Of a DNA stretch of 64,000 bases, positions 59,798-64,000 are shown piece by piece (positions within the stretch are counted from its first letter, which is position 1; each line of letters begins with the position of its first letter). Position numbers and translations under genes: made by a program. Below the pieces are notes generated by a model. The model made no database searches. It was not told the DNA's origin and was given only the letters and a program-made list of their open reading frames with translations. Origin of the DNA: Ignavibacteriaceae bacterium (GTDB lineage Bacteria; Bacteroidota; Ignavibacteria; Ignavibacteriales; Ignavibacteriaceae); contig JALNZG010000014.1 in NCBI GenBank assembly GCA_023229425.1, forward strand, positions 9,575 to 73,574, read 5' to 3'.

Positions 59798-60901
59798 ATG
59801 GAAGCAAATAATTTATTAGAGTATGGGAAAATAAATGACTTTTTAAATAGCACATGGGTGATACAAGAAAATCTTGAAGATGGGATATTTATTATTAATA
59901 GAGAGCATGAGATTATTAGAGCCAATAAAAGCTTTATTAATATTTTTAATAAAATAAAAATCAATGAAATTATAGGTAAAAAATGTTTCAACTTGTTTGA
60001 TAACAATGAAGCCATCTGTGAGAATTGTCCGGTCGAAAAAACTTTTAAGGAAGGCGCGTTTGGGCAACATGTAATAAATAGACAAAAGATAGGCGGGGAG
60101 AAAATTATTCTAAAAGAGTCGCTTTTTCTTTTAGTAGATGAAAATAGCGCTATATCTCATGCACTTGTTTATTCAAGAGATTGTACTTATGAGGATACCT
60201 TAGAAGAGCAGTTAAGAAGTTCAGTTCTATTGATTGGACTTGAAAAATTAGCTGCAGGTATAGCTCACGAAATAAGGAACCCTCTTGGCAATATTACCGC
60301 CGCTGCTCAATATTTTCTTAGCAAGTCTGAAACTGACGGCGAAATGAAAAAATATCTCAAGCTTATATTGAGAAATTCCGAAAGGATGAACAAAGCTATT
60401 AAGGACTTAATTAACCTGGCAAAACCGCACGAAGTAGCTTTTACTATTGGTACTATTGATAAAATTATCGATAATGTATGTTTGCTTGTTCAGGCAAGAT
60501 TATTAAAACAGCATGTACAACTTTGCAAAAAAATCTCACATTATCGACCAAAAATTCTGTTAGATGAAAAACTTCTTGAAGAAGTGTTTCTGAATATAAT
60601 ACTAAACGCTATAGAAGCTATGCCAAAAGGGGGAAAACTTACCATCTCTGTTTATACTGAACAAAATGGTGACGAAGTTGTAATTAATGTTACTGATACA
60701 GGAGTAGGCATCTCGGAAGGCAACATAGATAAAATATTCGATCCTTTCTTTACTACAAAAAAAGACGGCACGGGATTTGGTCTTTCTTTGGTCCGCCAGA
60801 TTGTTGAGTTGCATAAAGGAAAGATTGAAGTTAAAAGCAAGCTTGATTATGGAACGGAAGTGAAAATTATTCTACCATCATATAAAGAGGATATTTTATA
60901 A
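59798..60901 (+). CDS. PAS-containing sensor histidine kinase, NtrB-like
   Basis: The 367-residue protein has an N-terminal PAS domain (about 20-130) with a Cys pair in AICENCPVEKTFKEG. A HisKA domain follows with the phospho-His in LAAGIAHEIRNPLGN (about residue 156). The ATPase domain has an N-box (EEVFLNIILNAIEAMPKGG), DTGVGISEG and GTGFGLSLVRQIVE, all intact. No membrane segment, so it senses a cytoplasmic cue. The frame opens at 59783, but GGAAGG lies before the ATG at 59798. Its stop overlaps the start of the response regulator (TAATG), so they form an operon pair. Confidence 0.92.
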   Translation: MEANNLLEYGKINDFLNSTWVIQENLEDGIFIINREHEIIRANKSFINIFNKIKINEIIGKKCFNLFDNNEAICENCPVEKTFKEGAFGQHVINRQKIGGEKIILKESLFLLVDENSAISHALVYSRDCTYEDTLEEQLRSSVLLIGLEKLAAGIAHEIRNPLGNITAAAQYFLSKSETDGEMKKYLKLILRNSERMNKAIKDLINLAKPHEVAFTIGTIDKIIDNVCLLVQARLLKQHVQLCKKISHYRPKILLDEKLLEEVFLNIILNAIEAMPKGGKLTISVYTEQNGDEVVINVTDTGVGISEGNIDKIFDPFFTTKKDGTGFGLSLVRQIVELHKGKIEVKSKLDYGTEVKIILPSYKEDIL

Positions 60902-62271
60902 TGGGGAAAATACTTATAGTTGATGATGAAAAGGATATGCGTCAGCTGCTTTCTGATATTTTAAAGTCGGAAGGATATGAAGTACGTACGGCGGAATCAG
61001 GTAAAAAAGCGCTTAAAGAGATCGAAGTAATGCGACCGGAGATAGTTTTGTTAGATATTAGACTGCCCGATATGAATGGTATTGAAGTTTTAAAAGAAAT
61101 CAAAAAGTTAGATGAAAGTATTGTTGTAATTATGCTTTCAGCGTATGGCGAGATACAAAATGCGGTTGATGCAATGAAGTTAGGCGCATTCGATTATTTT
61201 ACCAAGCCATTTCATAATGAAGAAATAATTTTAGATATAAAAAAAGCGCTTCAAACAAGACATCTTGAAATAGAAGTTGCAAGGTTAAGGAAGAAATTAG
61301 AAAACAAAGGGAACAATGAAATATTTATAGGAGAAAGCGCTCAAGTAAAAAAAATTTTAAATCAAATAAAAACAATTGCTCCTACTAATCTGACTATTAC
61401 TATTCAAGGTGAAAGCGGGACAGGTAAAGAATTAGTTGCCAGGCTAATTCATCAGAACAGCGTTCGAAATAACGGATCATTTATTGCCGTGGATTGCGGA
61501 ACCATACCGGAAAGCTTAGTTGAGAGTGAACTATTTGGTTATGAAAAAGGAGCTTTTACCGGGGCCGTCACAAAAAAAGAGGGAAAATTTGAATTGGCTA
61601 ATAAAGGTACTATATTTTTAGATGAGATTACTAATTTACCGTTTTTCACTCAAGCAAAACTATTAAGAATAATTCAAGAGCGAAAGATTCAACGCTTAGG
61701 AAGTACAAAGGAAATAAGCGTTGAAATAAGGATAATTACTGCTACAAATAAAGTTTTAACTGAAGAAGTTAAAAAAGGGAATTTCAGGGAAGACCTCTAC
61801 TATAGGATTAATGAATTTAATATCACTATTCCCTCTCTAAGAGAAAGAAAAGAAGATATCCCAATATTGGTCAAGCATTTTATTGAAGAAGCAAATTTAG
61901 AATTCAAAAAAAATGTAGAATGGACATCCGGCGAAGTAATGAAATCTCTATTAAATTATTCTTTACCCGGGAATGTGAGAGAGTTAAGAAATATAATTAG
62001 AAAAGCCGTACTCTTATCAGATTCGACTTACATTAAAGAGATAGATTTAGGTTGGGAAATTATTCCAGACCTAGAAAAATACAACTTTTTACCTGATATG
62101 AATAAAGGAATTTCACTTCGGGAAATAACGAACAAAGTAACCAAAGAAATTGAAAAAAATATTATTAGTAAAGTGTTAACCGAGACAAAGAATAACAAAG
62201 TAATGGCTGCTAAAATTCTCAAGATAGACCGCATGACATTATATTCAAAAATAAAATCTCTTGGACTGTAA
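60901..62271 (+). CDS. NtrC-family sigma-54-dependent response regulator
   Basis: The 456-residue protein has a receiver (Asp in IVLLDIRLPDMNG), a sigma-54 AAA+ domain (GESGTGKELVARLIHQ Walker A, EKGAFTGAVTKKEG with the GAFTGA loop that contacts sigma-54, GTIFLDEITNLP Walker B) and a C-terminal Fis-type HTH (VMAAKILKIDRMTLYSKIKSL). All core residues are intact. It is the cognate partner of the kinase in front. The sigma-54 promoter 140 bases downstream is its obvious target, which would put the receiver and gvpA genes under its control. Confidence 0.93.
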   Translation: MGKILIVDDEKDMRQLLSDILKSEGYEVRTAESGKKALKEIEVMRPEIVLLDIRLPDMNGIEVLKEIKKLDESIVVIMLSAYGEIQNAVDAMKLGAFDYFTKPFHNEEIILDIKKALQTRHLEIEVARLRKKLENKGNNEIFIGESAQVKKILNQIKTIAPTNLTITIQGESGTGKELVARLIHQNSVRNNGSFIAVDCGTIPESLVESELFGYEKGAFTGAVTKKEGKFELANKGTIFLDEITNLPFFTQAKLLRIIQERKIQRLGSTKEISVEIRIITATNKVLTEEVKKGNFREDLYYRINEFNITIPSLRERKEDIPILVKHFIEEANLEFKKNVEWTSGEVMKSLLNYSLPGNVRELRNIIRKAVLLSDSTYIKEIDLGWEIIPDLEKYNFLPDMNKGISLREITNKVTKEIEKNIISKVLTETKNNKVMAAKILKIDRMTLYSKIKSLGL

Positions 62272-62413
62272 CATAAATTCTGCAAAGTGTAGAATCACAT
62301 TTACTAATTCCCATCGTCTCTCCATCCACAAAAATTTTATCAACAACTACTTCTCAAGTAAAAACAATGCATTACAAAAAAGACTTAACCTTTTACGTTA
62401 AATAAAAATACGC

Positions 62414-62429
62414 TGGTATCTTATTTGCT
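62414..62429 (+). promoter_or_regulatory. Sigma-54 (-24/-12) promoter before the gas vesicle genes
   Basis: TGGTATCTTATTTGCT has GG (62415-62416) and GC (62427-62428) at the exact spacing of the sigma-54 consensus TGGCAC-N5-TTGCW, with TGG and TTGCT intact. Transcription would start near 62440. TTAAC-CTTTTAC-GTTAA at about 62382-62399 is a possible, weak activator site. Confidence 0.72.
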
Positions 62430-62513
62430 GCAATAATGATAAAAATAAAACAGCTAGAAGCTTTTAATATAAAAACATCTAATGGACTGTTAAATAACAT
62501 AAAGTTATTAAAT

Positions 62514-62876
62514 ATGCAAAAAATATTAATAGTTGATGACGATAAAGATATGTGTAATATAATCTCCACTATTCTAAAACAAGAAGGTTATAAAATATTT
62601 AAAGCGTATGATGGCAAACAAGCAATAAGGGAAATTAGCATAAAGAATTACAATCTGGTAATACTGGATTATAGATTACCTAATATGGATGGAATAGAAG
62701 TTCTTCAAAAAATACGAAATATGGGACTATCAATTAATGTAATAATGATTTCAGCTTATGGAAATGATTCAATAAAATTAAAAGCCAAGGAATTGGGAGT
62801 TGATCAATTTTTAGATAAACCGTTTAACCTGAGCAAACTTTTTAAAGTAGTTAAGAATACAATATCAAAAAAATAA
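62514..62876 (+). CDS. Stand-alone receiver (CheY-like) protein
   Basis: The 120-residue protein is one receiver domain: QKILIVDDDKDMC, the phospho-Asp in LVILDYRLPNMDG, VIMISAYG and the Lys in QFLDKPFNL. The frame opens at 62436, but that ATG precedes the predicted sigma-54 transcript start, so the ATG at 62514 is used. It is closely related to the receiver of the NtrC protein upstream and may have come from it. It lies 75 bases before gvpA and probably shares its transcript, perhaps modulating the same kinase. Confidence 0.88.
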   Translation: MQKILIVDDDKDMCNIISTILKQEGYKIFKAYDGKQAIREISIKNYNLVILDYRLPNMDGIEVLQKIRNMGLSINVIMISAYGNDSIKLKAKELGVDQFLDKPFNLSKLFKVVKNTISKK

Positions 62877-62951
62877 AATGAGGTAAACCGCTCCCTCATA
62901 AAAAAGAAGCGGAATTAATATCAACCTAATATAAACCGAAGGAGGTTTACA

Positions 62952-63155
62952 ATGGTAGAGAAAGCAATCGGGTCATCCAGTTTGGTCGAAGTTATTGACC
63001 GAATATTGGATAAGGGCGTCGTTGTTGATGCTTGGGTAAGAATCTCTTTAGTAGGTATTGAAATACTTGCTATTGAAGCAAGAGTAGTTATTGCTTCAGT
63101 TGAGACTTACCTGAAGTATGCTGAAGCTATCGGCTTAACAGCTACAGCAGCTTAA
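62952..63155 (+). CDS. gvpA: Gas vesicle major structural protein GvpA
   Basis: The 67-residue protein has the GvpA core: SSSLVEVIDRILDKGVVVDAW (in part), VRISLVGIEILAIEARVVIAS and VETYLKYAEAIGL. This small amphipathic protein assembles into the ribbed wall of gas vesicles, giving buoyancy. Length is typical (about 65-75). GAAGGAGGTTTACA precedes the ATG. It follows the receiver gene under the sigma-54 promoter. Other gvp genes would be expected beyond the right edge. Confidence 0.95.
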   Translation: MVEKAIGSSSLVEVIDRILDKGVVVDAWVRISLVGIEILAIEARVVIASVETYLKYAEAIGLTATAA

Positions 63156-63257
63156 AAACTGTGCAGAAGGATTGTTGTCGAGTTATCCTTACATCCTCTT
63201 AAAAAGGAAAAAGCATTTCTCGCCAAGAAATTCCTTCATATTTAACTGGGAAAAATA

Positions 63258-63971
63258 ATGGCTTTGAAAGACGATATGAATGATACTATAAAAAACGAAA
63301 TCTTTTTCTTTGAGCATGGAGTTCAAAGTATGAACTCTATTTTTGATAATACCCATCAACTCATTGAATTTTTTCAGGATTCTTTCTTTGATGTAAAACA
63401 AGAAAGAGAAAAGATCAATATCGCATTACGGGAAAATCTTGCCAAAAATAATTCGTTGCGTAGAAAAGACTTTGACAATATGGTGAATGACATTCTTGCA
63501 ATACAAGATGAAAGTGAAAAAGAAGTAAAAAATCTGTTGAAGAATTATTTAAACGAACAAAAAGAATTATCTCATTCTTTAATAAACAATTTGGACAGGT
63601 TTAAAAATGCCTGTATAAATGGTAACTCCCAAGAAATTAAAAAGTTGCATGATTTGATTCGACAAATTCTCGCTAAACAAGATGAAAGAAAAAATGAGAT
63701 GACTTCTAAACTAAAAGAGTTTCAAAAAGAACAACAAAATTTTACATCTCAGTTTAAAGAGTTTTTAGCCAGGGGAAATGAACTTCGAATACGCGATTTT
63801 AAAATAATGCTGAAAGAATTTAAACTGCAACGTGAGGAAAGATTGGTTTTACAGAAAGAAAGAAAAGAAGATGTTGCTATAATGCTATCCAATTTTAAAA
63901 AAGATAGAGAGAAATATACTTTGATTTCCAAAAGAATTAAAAATATTAACACAAAACAAAAGGAGAATTAA
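63258..63971 (+). CDS. Coiled-coil repeat protein, candidate GvpC-like vesicle stabiliser
   Basis: The 237-residue protein is almost wholly helical and charged. From about residue 55 it shows an imperfect repeat: LRENLAKNNSLRRKDFDNMV, QDESEKEVKNLLKNYLNEQK, then QDERKNEMTSKLKEFQKEQQ, LARGNELRIRDFKIMLKEF and ERKEDVAIMLSNFKKDREKY. The recurring core is 'rrkDF..m...f..q.ErekeV..mL..f.kEq'. GvpC is a helical 33-residue-repeat protein that coats gas vesicles; here the unit is different, so the call rests on layout and on following gvpA by 102 bases. It could instead be a regulatory or GvpF/L-associated factor. Confidence 0.6.
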   Translation: MALKDDMNDTIKNEIFFFEHGVQSMNSIFDNTHQLIEFFQDSFFDVKQEREKINIALRENLAKNNSLRRKDFDNMVNDILAIQDESEKEVKNLLKNYLNEQKELSHSLINNLDRFKNACINGNSQEIKKLHDLIRQILAKQDERKNEMTSKLKEFQKEQQNFTSQFKEFLARGNELRIRDFKIMLKEFKLQREERLVLQKERKEDVAIMLSNFKKDREKYTLISKRIKNINTKQKEN

Positions 63972-63972
63972 A

Positions 63973-64000
63973 ATGAGTATAGCCGCTGAAATGAAAACAC
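63973..64000 (+). CDS. Start of a further gene, cut by the window edge
   Basis: An ATG at 63973 follows AGGAGAATTAAA and begins MSIAAEMKT. Only nine codons are visible. It lies 1 base after the coiled-coil gene stop, so it belongs to the same operon and is likely another gas vesicle gene. Confidence 0.6.

Noticed and set aside
62880..62951. A second sigma-54 promoter directly before gvpA
   Set aside because: No GG/GC pair with the right spacing; only a weak CCGCT..AGCGG hairpin is present.
1..64000. tRNA or rRNA genes
   Set aside because: I scanned for T-loop-like GGTTCGAATCC sequences and rRNA core motifs on both strands and found none.

Overview
The window looks like an AT-rich chromosome segment from the Ignavibacteria/Chlorobi side of the Bacteroidota. 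Three things point there. A secreted protein (42767-45433) ends in a type IX secretion C-terminal domain with the NYPNPFNPTT signature. Several intergenic regions carry Bacteroidota-type promoters (TTTG, about 20 bp, TAnnTTTG). Yet many starts keep clear AGGAG-type ribosome sites, which most other Bacteroidota lack. I found no rRNA, tRNA or CRISPR array.

Region 1 (1-17.6 kb) is a mixed accessory stretch, nearly all on the minus strand. It holds a cut-off beta-propeller protein, a VapC/VapB-like toxin-antitoxin pair, DNA polymerase IV, and a REP-associated Y1 transposase (RAYT) flanked on both sides by paired hairpin units. A probable small RNA with its own promoter and terminator follows (about 5262-5386). 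Then come a Bro-N/DinD protein, SpoVG-like, NYN-LOTUS, DinB_2, DUF72, GNAT and YjbQ proteins, a TonB receptor, a metallophosphoesterase and LexA with a palindromic operator. Single hairpin modules like those around the RAYT recur near 8.6, 9.5 and 12.5 kb.

Region 2 (17.8-34.9 kb) is a long minus-strand run that reads as an exopolysaccharide system. In transcription order it has an NlpC/P60 peptidase, a Tat-exported dipeptide epimerase, a GH9 glycanase, a KaiC-like ATPase with a possible degenerate GGDEF tail, a TPR plus beta-barrel export protein, a GT2 synthase, a small membrane protein, a deacetylase-like protein lacking the usual metal His residues, an FN3 lipoprotein and a large PAS hybrid sensor protein. 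It shares parts with Pga, Pel and Bcs systems but matches none.

Region 3 (35-42.5 kb) is a Dlt-like acylation system: an adenylation enzyme and three tandem paralogous GNATs on plus, facing an MBOAT, an acyl carrier protein and an SGNH protein on minus. It may decorate the glycan of region 2.

Region 4 (42.7-49 kb) has the T9SS-sorted protein, then a KilA-N gene and an orphan cas6 enclosed by a diverged inverted repeat of about 160-170 bp. cas6 carries an in-frame palindromic insertion. Next is a gene with a proline-rich tail beside a 21-bp tandem array. A second proline-tail gene with another 21-bp array lies at 57.4-59 kb.

Region 5 (49.7-57.1 kb) is on plus: a zinc-ribbon protein, a P-type ATPase, a possible OB-fold protein, a frameshifted TonB receptor and a membrane protein.

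Region 6 (59.5-64 kb) starts a gas vesicle locus. A CheW remnant precedes a histidine kinase and an NtrC-type activator. A well-matched sigma-54 promoter then precedes a receiver-only protein, gvpA and a repeat-rich coiled-coil protein. The cluster runs off the right edge.
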